32,196 bases of DNA from a virus: IMG/VR virus record IMGVR_UViG_3300037042_003190, positions 1 to 32,196 of that record; one strand, given 5' to 3'. Positions 1 to 7,143 of this stretch are shown piece by piece. Made by a program: the position numbers and the translations under genes. Within the stretch, counting starts at the first letter, position 1. Each line of letters opens with the position of its first letter. The notes below the pieces were generated by a model, which had not been told where the DNA came from, did no database searches, and saw only the letters and a list, made by a program, of their open reading frames with translations.

Positions 1-2
1 TT

Positions 3-767
3 GACCTCGACTTCGCCAGCCTGCCGGTAGTGGTCTCACGCACCGCGGGGCAGCTGAGCAGCCCCGAGGATGTCGAGGCCTGGATCCGCGACGCGCTGCT
101 GCTGCACCCAGAGGGGTATGCGCTTGTTGTCGTGGACACTCTCGCGAGGAACTTCGGCGAGGGAGACGAGAACGCCACGAAGGACATCGGGCAGGTGGTG
201 CAGGGCCTGCAGCGGCTTGCCGACGCGCTTGGTGGACTGTGCGCAGCCGTCCACCACACCGGACACCGGGACAAGGAGCGAGCTCGCGGCGCGATGGCCT
301 TGCTCGGTGCGCTCGATGTCTCGCTGCGCGTGACGCGCGAAGGGCGCGAGATCACGATCGAGACGACGAAGGCGAAGAACTGGGCCACGCCTGACGCGAT
401 CCGCGCGACGCTGACCCCGGTGGTTCTGGGCCAGGATGCCAAGGGGCGCCCGGTCACTGCGATCACGCTCGACACCGAGGGGCAGTCAATCACAGAAGCC
501 CTCGACGCCGCGACGGCAGCGGCCACCGACCCGCACGTCGTGCGCCTGCTGCGCGCGGTGCAGGACGCAGGCGGGGCGTCGCTCCCGCGACGCACGCTCG
601 CGTCGCAGATCGGTGCGTCGGAGCACGCAGTGCGCGTGCGCCTGGATGAGTTGGTCGCGGCCGGCTTGGTCAACATCGAGCGCTCCGAGAAGGCACGCCA
701 GCCGGGCGCCTACTCCCTCACGGAAACCGGTGCGCGAGCTCTGGAATATTCCGAGGTGCTACTGTGA
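3..767 (+). CDS. RepA-like AAA ATPase/replicative helicase, 5'-truncated by the window edge
   Basis: The reading frame is open from base 3 (beginning DLDFASLPVV), so the N-terminus, including any Walker A loop, lies outside the window; the in-frame GTG at 30 is probably not the true start. The visible part carries a Walker B-like strand, VVVDTLARNFGEGDEN, then a helix and AAVHHTGH, the arrangement typical of RepA/AAA_25 hexameric helicase-type ATPases of phages and plasmids. The last 75 residues look like a winged helix: VVRLLRAVQDAGG, SLPRRTLASQIGASEHAVRV, then LVNIER and AYSLTETGAR. Such proteins unwind or load at replication origins, and the repeat array directly downstream fits that role. 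The stop overlaps a GTG that opens a low-complexity ORF through the repeats, which I do not call as a gene. The family call is good; exact function (helicase or initiator) is inference. Confidence 0.8.
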   Translation, partial: DLDFASLPVVVSRTAGQLSSPEDVEAWIRDALLLHPEGYALVVVDTLARNFGEGDENATKDIGQVVQGLQRLADALGGLCAAVHHTGHRDKERARGAMALLGALDVSLRVTREGREITIETTKAKNWATPDAIRATLTPVVLGQDAKGRPVTAITLDTEGQSITEALDAATAAATDPHVVRLLRAVQDAGGASLPRRTLASQIGASEHAVRVRLDELVAAGLVNIERSEKARQPGAYSLTETGARALEYSEVLL

Positions 768-847
768 GGGTCGAATATTCAGGCCCCCAGGCGGGGGTTT
801 CGGGGTTTGCGGTGGGGGTTTCGCCAATTGAATCAGGGAAATCTTCC

Positions 848-1002
848 TGGGTGAGCTACTTCCGCCCAGAGCTCACCCAGTCCGCCCAGCTGGGTGAGCC
901 CGAATCACCCAGAGCCGCCCAGAGTTTCCGGTTTTCGACGCAACCTACGTGTTACCAGCACCTTGAACTGGGCGTCCGCGTTTCGCCCAGCGTCACCCAG
1001 AG
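848..1002. repeat. Array of direct and inverted CNCCCAG repeats (iteron- or operator-like)
   Basis: Ten copies of CNCCCAG or its complement are visible: CTGGGTGAGC 848-857, CGCCCAG 863-869, GCTCACCCAG 871-880, CGCCCAG 883-889, CTGGGTGAGC 890-899, TCACCCAGAG 905-914, CGCCCAGAG 916-924, CTGGGCG 968-974, CGCCCAG 984-990 and TCACCCAGAG 993-1002. GCTCACCCAG pairs perfectly with CTGGGTGAGC on either side, giving two mutually exclusive 10-bp stems (848-857 with 871-880, or 871-880 with 890-899), each with a CGCCCAG in its loop. Several copies alternate TCACCCAG and CGCCCAG with similar spacing. Iterons for the upstream ATPase, an origin hairpin or regulator sites are all possible. Confidence 0.7.
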
Positions 1003-1039
1003 TTTCAGAGTATTCCCGACCCGGCACCCTGGACGGCAG

Positions 1040-1053
1040 GCCCCTTTAGGGGC
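1040..1053. terminator. Compact GC hairpin, possible terminator or part of the origin
   Basis: GCCCCTTTAGGGGC forms a 6-bp stem with a 2-nt centre. It lies between the repeat array and the nuclease gene. There is no T-run on either side, so intrinsic termination is uncertain. Confidence 0.35.
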
Positions 1054-1086
1054 GCCGCCTGGGGCGTGGGGAGGGGCTGCGCGCGG

Positions 1087-1092
1087 TTAAAT
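1087..1092 (+). promoter_or_regulatory. Possible -10 box (TTAAAT) before the nuclease gene
   Basis: An AT-rich patch, TTAAATAATCCC, abuts the ATG at 1099 in otherwise very GC-rich sequence. TTAAAT at 1087-1092 leaves 6 nt to the start codon and no purine-rich SD is present. Distance and lack of an SD match the pattern seen before the genes at 1541 and 10745, so a leaderless or very short leader transcript is possible. No clear -35 was found. Confidence 0.35.
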
Positions 1093-1098
1093 AATCCC

Positions 1099-1509
1099 AT
1101 GGCTAAATCAATTCCCCCACGTCCCAATTCCCCCTCGGTGTCGGCGAGTGCCGCCGGCCGTCGATCACGCAACCGCGGCAAGGTCGGCGAGCGCGAGGTC
1201 GCCGACCTGTTGCGATCTGCAGGCTGGCCGGCCGCGCGGCGCGGTGTCCAGCACGCCGGTGGGCCGGACAGCCCCGACGTGGTCGGTGGGCCGGCCGGCT
1301 GGCACGTCGAAGTCAAGCGCACCGAGGCGTTGAACGTCTGGCGTGCGATGGCACAGGCGGTGGCCGATGCGCAGGGCAGACCGGCCCTTGTCCTGACGCG
1401 GCGCAACGGCGCGCGGTGGCTCGCGGTGTTGGACGCTGAGGTCTTGCTCGCGCTGCTCCGGTGGGCCGAGGACCAGCCCGGCTCGCCGTTCGCAAACGGG
1501 CTGGCTTGA
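1099..1509 (+). CDS. Holliday-junction-resolvase-like PD-(D/E)XK nuclease
   Basis: A 136-aa basic protein read from ATG 1099; an upstream in-frame GTG at 1066 lies in the hairpin region and would add only GC-rich residues. Motifs fit small archaeal-Hjc or phage-type PD-(D/E)XK resolvases: GKVGEREVADLLRSAGW (helix with an acidic residue), then DSPDVVG, then WHVEVKRTE, the E-x-K strand. They are followed by a helix with WRAMAQAVADAQG and a strand PALVLTRRNGARWLAVL, the usual order for this fold. It would cut branched recombination or replication intermediates before packaging, consistent with its place between the replication gene and the packaging genes. The fold assignment is fairly secure; a generic nuclease is the alternative. 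Confidence 0.75.
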   Translation: MAKSIPPRPNSPSVSASAAGRRSRNRGKVGEREVADLLRSAGWPAARRGVQHAGGPDSPDVVGGPAGWHVEVKRTEALNVWRAMAQAVADAQGRPALVLTRRNGARWLAVLDAEVLLALLRWAEDQPGSPFANGLA

Positions 1510-1534
1510 CGGGGCCGGCCGAGGTCGCTAGCGT
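1506..1534 (+). promoter_or_regulatory. Sigma70-like promoter TTGACG-17 nt-TAGCGT
   Basis: TTGACG (1506-1511) matches the -35 consensus at five of six bases. TAGCGT (1529-1534), with the conserved TA and final T of a -10, follows after exactly 17 nt. The -10 ends 6 nt before ATG 1541, so transcription would begin at or next to the start codon; there is no SD. The -35 overlaps the end of the nuclease gene. Confidence 0.5.
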
Positions 1535-1540
1535 TCGCGC

Positions 1541-1822
1541 ATGGCCCAGCCCATCAGCACCACCCTCAGGCCGAGCACATGGCCTACCGTAGCGAGCTAC
1601 ACCCACGCCGAGGCGCCGGCGGCCTTCGACACGGTGGACCGGGCGGTGGCGTTCGACGCGGTGCTGGCGTTGGCGGCGGGGACGGTCACCGTGCGCTGCT
1701 CGGGCGACAGTGCCGACTTGTCTTTCACGATGGTGGTCGGGCAGATCCTGCCGATTCGCGGCCTTAGGCTGGTCACTGGTGGCACGATCTTGATCGGCAA
1801 CCTGCGCCTGCTCTGGGCCTGA
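1541..1822 (+). CDS. Small beta-rich phage protein of unknown function
   Basis: A 93-aa protein starting at ATG 1541 directly after a promoter-like sequence. The second half alternates hydrophobic strands: AGTVTVRCSGDSADLSF, VVGQILPIRGLRLVTGGT, ILIGNLRLLW. This GTVTV / GQ-LPIR / G-L-LW pattern recalls small beta proteins common in the structural regions of phages and prophages, usually annotated as hypothetical or spike-base-like. No enzymatic motif or signal peptide is visible. A minor virion or decoration protein is the best guess. It is followed after 2 nt by the TerS-like gene, suggesting co-translation. Confidence 0.7.
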   Translation: MAQPISTTLRPSTWPTVASYTHAEAPAAFDTVDRAVAFDAVLALAAGTVTVRCSGDSADLSFTMVVGQILPIRGLRLVTGGTILIGNLRLLWA

Positions 1823-1824
1823 TT

Positions 1825-2421
1825 GTGGACGCAGCCGGGCTGCCAACCACCCTGCCGTCCACGCCCGAGGATTGGGCAGAGGTGCCCGGCCTGCTCGACC
1901 AATCGGTCGAGGATGTGCTGATCCTGCGAGGCTGCCTGCGTTGGCTCGCGGCGCGAGGCGGCACGGTGTTGGAGTGGGTCGGCGAGCACTTCGCGCTGCT
2001 GCCGGCGCACGTCTCAGCGGAGTGGGTCTACACCCAGCTGAGCCGCGACGGTTGGACCCAGGCACATGGCGAGGCTATGCGTCGCGCGGTGCCAGCGCTG
2101 ATCGACGAACTGCTCGACATCGTTGATGGCCGCGACGTGGTCGTCGGCTATCTGAGCGCGTCGCCCCCACGCGACCTGAACGTGCGGGACAAGATGCGCA
2201 TCGAGGTCCGCGTGCAGCGTCTCAAGTGGCTCGACCGCGAGCGCTTTGACCGCCCCGATCGCATCCAACACAGTGCCGACCCTGACGCGCCACCCATCCA
2301 GGTGACTGAGTTGCAAGCTGCGGAGGAGATCCGTAGGCTGCTGGAGATCGCGACCGAGCGTCGCGCCGACAAGATCCGCATCGAGGCATCAGCCGCGATG
2401 TCAACCCAAGGAGAGAACTGA
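1825..2421 (+). CDS. terS: Terminase small subunit-like protein
   Basis: A 198-aa protein with a GTG start 2 nt after the previous stop and no SD, so probably translated by re-initiation. The order of features resembles phage small terminases: an N-terminal region with ILRGCLRWLAARGG and LPAHVSAEWVYTQL, a helical segment AMRRAVPALIDELLDIVDGR, then RDKMRIEVRVQRLKWLDRERF and a tail with DRIQHSADPDAPP. The 'RxKxRxEVR...KWL' helix followed by a G/D-rich tail is what many TerS proteins show in the form RDKLRVDTRKWL. TerS binds the packaging-initiation site and regulates TerL. The separation from TerL by 3.1 kb is unusual, and the HTH protein at 5346 is a rival candidate. Confidence 0.6.
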   Translation: MDAAGLPTTLPSTPEDWAEVPGLLDQSVEDVLILRGCLRWLAARGGTVLEWVGEHFALLPAHVSAEWVYTQLSRDGWTQAHGEAMRRAVPALIDELLDIVDGRDVVVGYLSASPPRDLNVRDKMRIEVRVQRLKWLDRERFDRPDRIQHSADPDAPPIQVTELQAAEEIRRLLEIATERRADKIRIEASAAMSTQGEN

Positions 2422-4340
2422 TGCTGACCATTGCCAACACCAGCCCGGTGAATGTCGCCGGGGTATGGGAGCGCTTCGTCGTTGAGACCATGATGGCTCA
2501 AGACCTCCGGCCGCGCCTATGCACCGCGAGCAACGGCTCCAACCTGCGCGTGATCCCAGTGCGGGTGCGCGCGCCCGATCTGCAGGAGGTCGATGTGTGC
2601 GTCCACCTAGACCCCTACGAGGTTCTGAGGCTCGACTCCACCGACATCGACGTGGGACCGTGCGAGGCCCTTGTGGACTGGGGCGCTGAGCCCCTGGCCC
2701 TGCCGACCGACCCCCTCATCCACTTCGGTGGCCCGCTGTTTATCGGCGGAGAGCCTGCCACGGTGCGCGCGTTCCGAGTGGCGGGCGCCCATTTTGAGAT
2801 CGACGCGGTGGCGCGGATTGCCAGCCCCCTCGGGGTAGCCCAGATCCGAATGCGCTACGCACCAGGGTCGGCGTGGGCCGACGCGGAGATGATCGTCTAC
2901 TGCCAGGACGTGAGTCGGCACAACCTTGGGGTTGTGACCGTCCAGTTTGGCGACTCGATGGTGTTCCTGGGCAACGTGCGCCCGCCGCATGGGACGCTCG
3001 GCCCAACCTCGGTGCAGCTGCCCGTGACGGGAGTCCGAGGGCAAGCCCACTACTACCCGCTGCGGTTCTTCTGGCCACGCCTCTGCGCTGGGCTACCGGC
3101 CTTCGTGTCCAACCTCGCAGCAGCCCAGCTGCACATCACCGGGCACGGGGTCCGACGCCTACACCCGAGGGGCACGCCCCCGATGCTGCCGACGCGGTCC
3201 AGCGCAGCGCCCGAGCTCAACGCCAACCTCGTCTCGGTGCTGCTATCGGGGGGCACCCTCAACCCGCCCATCGGCCCGAGCCGGCGCAGTGCTGACACCG
3301 GCGAGCAAGAGGACCAGCTGTTCGACACGGGCATCCTCGCGACGCGGCGCCCGACGAGCGGCGCCGCAACCGGCCGCCTCTACGCCGCCTGCTACACCCA
3401 CGCCCTCCGCCCCAGCAACTACGTAGACTCACAGGGCGACCTCCTCGACCTCGACGAGGCCACGGCACGCGGCTCCGTCATCTGGGACGGCCGGCCGTTC
3501 AACGAGGCCGCGCGGCGAGAGTTCGGGTTCATCCAGGGGTTGCCCTCCCCGACGGCCACGCAGGGCTGGGATGGCCCCGACACGCAGCACTGGCTCGTGC
3601 AGAGCTTGACGTGTGCGGTGCGCCTCACGCCGTCCTGGGCTGCGCAGCGGTTGCTGCGCCAGCAGGCCATGCTCTACCTCGCCATGCGCACGGCGACGCC
3701 CGGCGCCGGCACGACGGGGAGCTACTCGGCCCGCGAGTGGGGCTACGAGGGCCTGCTCGTCGTCGCCATCTGGCGCAACATGACCGACCGCGACCTAGCC
3801 GAGCGCGTGCGCGTGCGGTTCTGGCTTCGCGCGGCATCCGTGTTCGTCCCCATGATGGGGAACACGCGGAGCTACCTGCACGCCCACGGCAACGACCCAC
3901 GCCTCGGCACGGGCGACTGGACAGTCGAGTGGCAAGAGGCCCTCGGCGCCTACGGCTACGGCCACGCGCTGGAGTTCGTCCCCGGTGGCGCCGCAGCCGA
4001 GGGGGTCACGGGGCCAGCCCGCGCGGCCTGCTTGCGCGTGGCTGAGCGCATCGTGATGGAGTCAATGACCGACAACCCCGACGACGGTGTGATCGTCGAG
4101 CGGTCGTTGGATGGCCGCACGAAGCCGTTTGATCGCAGCTTCAAGGCCTTCGGCTTCCCGCTCGCTGCGGCGTTGGTGCTGCGCTACGCGGGCCCGTTGC
4201 CGGGCCCGGCTGAGCGGCGCGCTGCGGTTTGGCTCTCGCGCCTCATCACGACGGCGCGCGAGACGCTGACCCCGAAGCTGCTCGACTGGGTGCCGCCAGA
4301 GGCCTATGCCAGCGTGGATAACCCCGAGGAAGTTCTGTGA
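2421..4340 (+). CDS. Unrecognised 639-aa protein, possible beta-sandwich plus helical-toroid architecture
   Basis: The ATG overlaps the previous stop by one base and has a strong SD, AAGGAG at 2408-2413. I do not recognise the family. The first ~230 residues are strand-rich with few charges (RVIPVRVRAPDLQEVDVCVHL, then AGAHFEIDAVARI, LGVAQIRMRYAPGSAWADAEMIVY, GVVTVQFGDSMVFLG), suggesting beta-sandwich domains. From about residue 370 it is helical with repeated aromatic-rich helices (TQHWLVQSLTCAVRLTPSWAAQ, YSAREWGYEGLLVVAIWRNM, VRFWLRAASVFVPMMG), recalling alpha/alpha toroids of polysaccharide-active enzymes. No signal peptide, membrane segment or coiled coil is visible. Its place inside the packaging region is odd for an enzyme; a virion protein is equally possible. 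It overlaps the next gene by 4 nt. Confidence 0.85.
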   Translation: MLTIANTSPVNVAGVWERFVVETMMAQDLRPRLCTASNGSNLRVIPVRVRAPDLQEVDVCVHLDPYEVLRLDSTDIDVGPCEALVDWGAEPLALPTDPLIHFGGPLFIGGEPATVRAFRVAGAHFEIDAVARIASPLGVAQIRMRYAPGSAWADAEMIVYCQDVSRHNLGVVTVQFGDSMVFLGNVRPPHGTLGPTSVQLPVTGVRGQAHYYPLRFFWPRLCAGLPAFVSNLAAAQLHITGHGVRRLHPRGTPPMLPTRSSAAPELNANLVSVLLSGGTLNPPIGPSRRSADTGEQEDQLFDTGILATRRPTSGAATGRLYAACYTHALRPSNYVDSQGDLLDLDEATARGSVIWDGRPFNEAARREFGFIQGLPSPTATQGWDGPDTQHWLVQSLTCAVRLTPSWAAQRLLRQQAMLYLAMRTATPGAGTTGSYSAREWGYEGLLVVAIWRNMTDRDLAERVRVRFWLRAASVFVPMMGNTRSYLHAHGNDPRLGTGDWTVEWQEALGAYGYGHALEFVPGGAAAEGVTGPARAACLRVAERIVMESMTDNPDDGVIVERSLDGRTKPFDRSFKAFGFPLAAALVLRYAGPLPGPAERRAAVWLSRLITTARETLTPKLLDWVPPEAYASVDNPEEVL

Positions 4341-4573
4341 CCGACAAGATGCTAGCGTCGGCCGCTAAAGTCGTGGCGCAGGACGGCCGGATCGCCGCCC
4401 TGCGGGCTGAGAACGCCCTATCCCTGCACAAGCTCAACGCGATGACCCTGCTCGCTCGCGAGCAGAGCTACGAGCTAGCGGCAGCCGCGGCTACGCGGCG
4501 CACAATGGTGTGGGTCATCGGCGCCCTGGCCGTGGTCAACGTCCTGCAGGCAGCGGTGGGGGTTCTCCTGTGA
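4337..4573 (+). CDS. Small coiled-coil protein with C-terminal membrane anchor
   Basis: A 78-aa protein with a GTG start overlapping the previous stop (GTGA). Residues 1-50 are helical with regular Leu/Ala spacing (RIAALRAENALSLHKLNAM), likely a coiled coil. The last ~20 residues, MVWVIGALAVVNVLQAAVGV, form one membrane helix. The positive charges just before the helix predict an N-in topology. Such proteins sometimes belong to phage lysis functions, but no lysis partner is adjacent, so function is unknown. Confidence 0.65.
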   Translation: MTDKMLASAAKVVAQDGRIAALRAENALSLHKLNAMTLLAREQSYELAAAAATRRTMVWVIGALAVVNVLQAAVGVLL

Positions 4574-4884
4574 GCGGTCACGGGGGACTAGAGGCCGAGG
4601 TCTTAATCCTGCAGGGAGCGATCCAGGACTACGTCCGCCGGATGGGGGACGCGCGGCAACTGTTGGAGGTCACGCATAGCCAGGACGGGGTGCAGTGGAC
4701 CTCAGAGCGCAAGCGGATGCTTTGGCTCAGCCGCTACCGAGACTGGCAGGTGGGCCTGCCAATCGTGCGGACTCCCGAGGAGGAGGCCCGCCGCGAAGAC
4801 CTCGTCAGCGCATCGCTTCAGGAGTCGGCACTCCCGAAGGGGTCGCGTCGAGGGCTGCCTGAAGGGAGCGCGGCGTGGGAGTAG
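4570..4884 (+). CDS. Small hypothetical protein in the packaging operon
   Basis: A 104-aa protein. GTG 4570 overlaps the previous stop by 4 nt and is preferred to an upstream in-frame ATG at 4510 that lies wholly inside the preceding gene. The protein is charged and helical (LEAEVLILQGAIQDYVRRM, then WTSERKRMLWLSRYRDWQVG) with an acidic stretch, RTPEEEARREDL. No known motif is visible. Tight overlap with genes on both sides suggests translational coupling in one operon leading to TerL. Confidence 0.65.
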   Translation: MSGHGGLEAEVLILQGAIQDYVRRMGDARQLLEVTHSQDGVQWTSERKRMLWLSRYRDWQVGLPIVRTPEEEARREDLVSASLQESALPKGSRRGLPEGSAAWE

Positions 4885-5060
4885 ATCACCCCCAACCACT
4901 GCCCCCCTACCCGGGGCGGACACCCGAGGACCACATCGCCCGCTTCAAGCTGTGGCACGCGGCGCTGCTAGAGTTGGGTGGACACAATGCGCGCCTGAGG
5001 CAGCGAGCCGAACCACCCGAGGAACCCAAGCCGGAGAACCCCGAGCATGACGGGTGTTGA
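4875..5060 (+). CDS. Tiny hypothetical protein
   Basis: A 61-aa proline- and glutamate-rich peptide from GTG 4875, overlapping the upstream gene by 10 nt and the downstream gene by 14 nt. A short helix, HIARFKLWHAALLELGGHNARL, is followed by a charged tail, EPPEEPKPENPEHDG. There are no recognised motifs. The overlaps on both sides and the continuous frame support it weakly. Confidence 0.5.
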   Translation: MGVDHPQPLPPYPGRTPEDHIARFKLWHAALLELGGHNARLRQRAEPPEEPKPENPEHDGC

Positions 5061-5349
5061 CCTAAAGCCCGGCAAGGAGCCCTGCCTCGTCGGCTACGAC
5101 GTGAAGAGCGGGCAGCTTCGCCGGTTCGCGATCGATCAGACGCGCTGGGTGGTCTGCATCGCGTGCAAACGTGAGCGGCCACCGCACGCAGTGCGCGTCG
5201 AGGCGTTCTCGATGCTCGACGCTGGCGCGAACCCGCGCCTCGACGACGACATGCTGGTATCGACCCCCTTCTGGTGCTGGAACTGCTACGAGCGCGACAA
5301 GCCGGGCGGCGCCGTCACCATCCAGCACCTGGAGCCGAGGCCGGCGTGA
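5047..5349 (+). CDS. Small zinc-ribbon-like protein
   Basis: A 100-aa protein from ATG 5047. Two CxxC pairs, CIAC (in VVCIACKRERPP) and CWNC (in FWCWNCYERD), are about 40 residues apart and would form a treble-clef or zinc-ribbon site. The loop between them is acidic (LDAGANPRLDDDM). Such proteins are frequent small accessory genes of phages; DNA binding or a structural role cannot be separated. The stop overlaps the next GTG by 4 nt. Confidence 0.65.
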   Translation: MTGVDLKPGKEPCLVGYDVKSGQLRRFAIDQTRWVVCIACKRERPPHAVRVEAFSMLDAGANPRLDDDMLVSTPFWCWNCYERDKPGGAVTIQHLEPRPA

Positions 5350-5579
5350 AGATCCCCACGAACGAGAACGGCATCCCGCTCGGTGAGCACCACCACCGGG
5401 CACGGCATAGCGACGAGCTCGTGCGCTGCATCCGGCGCCTGCATGAGGGGGAGGGGCTCGGCTACCGCGCCATCGCGCGGCTGCACCCCGAGGTCTCCAT
5501 CCACACCATCCGCGCGATCGTCGAGTATCGACGCCGGGCGGGGGTGCCTCGGGGGTGGCGTGACGCTAAGCCCGAGTGA
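5346..5579 (+). CDS. Small helix-turn-helix protein upstream of TerL
   Basis: A 77-aa protein from GTG 5346, overlapping the previous stop by 4 nt; in-frame starts further upstream lie inside the zinc-ribbon gene. After NENGIPLGEHHHRARHSD comes a helix-turn-helix: ELVRCIRRLHEGEGLGYRAIARLHPEVSIHTIRAIVEYRRR. The pattern (helix, G-x-GYRAIAR, then xxSIxTIRxIV-YRRR) matches HTH proteins that often sit next to phage terminases. It could be the packaging-site recogniser or a regulator. It overlaps the likely TerL start by 20 nt. Confidence 0.7.
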   Translation: MKIPTNENGIPLGEHHHRARHSDELVRCIRRLHEGEGLGYRAIARLHPEVSIHTIRAIVEYRRRAGVPRGWRDAKPE

Positions 5580-7143
5580 TGTCGATGCCCTGCTGCCCTA
5601 CCTCACGCCGCCAGAGCGTGCGAGGGTGCTGCAGCTGACGGCATCCACGCGCCCATTCTGGGTGCCTGTGAACTGGGCGCAGCGCGCGCTCTTGGATTGC
5701 GAGGCGGACGTAATCGGGTTCGGTGGCGCGGCCGGCGGCGGGAAGACCGACGCGGCCATCGGCCTCGGTGCGACGCAGCACAAGCGAGTCGCGTTCTTCC
5801 GACGTGAGAGCACGCAGCTGGTATCGGTCTATGACCGCATCGCGGAGCTCGTCGGCAACCGTGACGGCTACAACTCCAAGTGGAACCTGTGGCGCGGTGT
5901 CGGCCCGAGGCGTGCGACGTTTGAGTTCGGCTCGGTGCCGTCTCTGGGTGACGAGGAGCGCTATCGAGGCCGCCCCAAGGATCTGCTGATCGTTGACGAG
6001 GCGAGTAACTTCCTAGAGTCAGTAGTCCGGTTTCTGATGGGGTGGGTGCGCACGACAGACCCCGGTCAGCGGTGCCGCACCGTCCTGACGTTCAACCCGC
6101 CAGCGAGCCGCGACGGCATCTGGCTCGTGCGGTTCTTCGCGCCCTGGCTAGACGACAAGCACCCGCGGCCAGCGAAACCTGGAGAGTTGCGATGGTATGC
6201 GACGATCGACAAGGATGAGACGGAGCTAACCAGTCCGGCGCGCTTCCACCACAAGGGCGAGTTGATCGTCCCGCAGTCGCGGACGTTCCTCCCGTCCCGA
6301 GTCACCGACAACCCCTACCTCATGGGCACGAACTACTACGCGCAACTGCAAGCGCTACCTGAGCCGCTGCGGTCGCAGATGCTCTACGGCGACTTCAAGA
6401 TCGGCATGACTGACGACCCGTTCCAGGTGATCCCGACCGAGTGGGTCGAGGCAGCCATGAAGCGATGGACACCGCGCGCCGTCAAGCAGCCGATGGACTG
6501 CCTCGGCGTGGACGTTGCCCGCGGCGGCGCCGACCGCACGGCAATCGCGCGCCGGCACGGCTGGTGGTTCGACGAGGTTCTCACCTACTCGGGTGAGAAC
6601 ACGCCGGACGGCCCCAAGGTGGCCAGTCTCGTGATGGCGGCCAAACGCGACCGAGCCCCGATCAACATCGACGTGATCGGTGTGGGAGGCTCACCGTTCG
6701 ACTTCCTGCGGCAGGCGGACCAGCAGGTGGAGGGCGTGCGCATGGACGCTGTCGATGATAAGTGGACCGACAAGAGCGGGATGCTGCGGCTGCGCAACCG
6801 ACGCTCGCAGTTGTGGTGGCGCATGAGGGAGTTGCTCGACCCCCACGCCAACAACGGGATCGCGCTGCCCAACAGCAGCGAACTGAAGGCCGAACTATGC
6901 ACACCGAAGTTTGAGGTGCGCAGCGGCATGATCGTGGTGGAGTCCCGCGATGAGATCGTCAAGAAGCTGAAGCGCTCGGTGGACCTAGCGACCGCGGTGG
7001 TGCTTGCAGCGATGGACACCCCGAAGTGGTTTCCCGAGCAGCAGCCGAACTACCGGCCGCGGAGCATCGACTACGACCCCCTGCGCCCGATCGACGACCG
7101 AGAAGACCGCGCCGCGGGGGACTACGACCCGTTCCGGCTGTAG
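5560..7143 (+). CDS. terL: Terminase large subunit
   Basis: A 527-aa packaging motor and nuclease. I start at GTG 5560 (TLSPSDVDALLPYL...) because upstream in-frame codons from 5383 lie inside the HTH gene and encode Arg/Ser-rich non-protein-like sequence. The ATPase domain has a Walker A, GGAAGGGKT (K62), and a Walker B, LLIVDEAS (D146, E147), followed by TFNPP as a coupling-type motif. The nuclease domain is RNase H-like: LGVDVARGGADRTA (D318), INIDVIGVGG (D371) and SVDLATAVVLA (D475) supply the expected acidic triad. It binds the portal, drives DNA into the prohead with ATP and cuts the concatemer. All key residues are present, so it should be active. The gene ends just before a promoter-like hairpin region. 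Confidence 0.96.
   Translation: MTLSPSDVDALLPYLTPPERARVLQLTASTRPFWVPVNWAQRALLDCEADVIGFGGAAGGGKTDAAIGLGATQHKRVAFFRRESTQLVSVYDRIAELVGNRDGYNSKWNLWRGVGPRRATFEFGSVPSLGDEERYRGRPKDLLIVDEASNFLESVVRFLMGWVRTTDPGQRCRTVLTFNPPASRDGIWLVRFFAPWLDDKHPRPAKPGELRWYATIDKDETELTSPARFHHKGELIVPQSRTFLPSRVTDNPYLMGTNYYAQLQALPEPLRSQMLYGDFKIGMTDDPFQVIPTEWVEAAMKRWTPRAVKQPMDCLGVDVARGGADRTAIARRHGWWFDEVLTYSGENTPDGPKVASLVMAAKRDRAPINIDVIGVGGSPFDFLRQADQQVEGVRMDAVDDKWTDKSGMLRLRNRRSQLWWRMRELLDPHANNGIALPNSSELKAELCTPKFEVRSGMIVVESRDEIVKKLKRSVDLATAVVLAAMDTPKWFPEQQPNYRPRSIDYDPLRPIDDREDRAAGDYDPFRL

Larger units (their letters stand above)
768..1098. other. Non-coding region after the replication gene, with repeat array and hairpin
   Basis: About 330 nt separate the ATPase from the nuclease gene. 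A 108-codon ORF beginning at GTG 764 runs through it, but its product is a low-complexity string whose residues simply translate the DNA repeats (for example LTQSAQ, RAAQS, SVTQS), so it is best seen as an artefact of GC-rich repeats. The region holds the CNCCCAG array (848-1002), a short AT-richer patch near 930-967, a GC hairpin at 1040-1053 and an AT-rich box immediately before the nuclease start. Its position directly behind a RepA-like gene makes a replication origin or regulatory region the natural guess. Confidence 0.6.

Noticed and set aside
764-1090. 108-codon ORF overlapping the ATPase stop
   Set aside because: Its product is low complexity and mirrors the DNA repeats; no protein-like domain, and its end lies in the hairpin region.
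2873-3295. Out-of-frame ORF in the 639-aa gene
   Set aside because: Composition is that of a shifted GC-rich frame (Arg/Ala/Pro), with no SD or protein-like pattern, unlike the embedded ORFs at 26429 and 27359.
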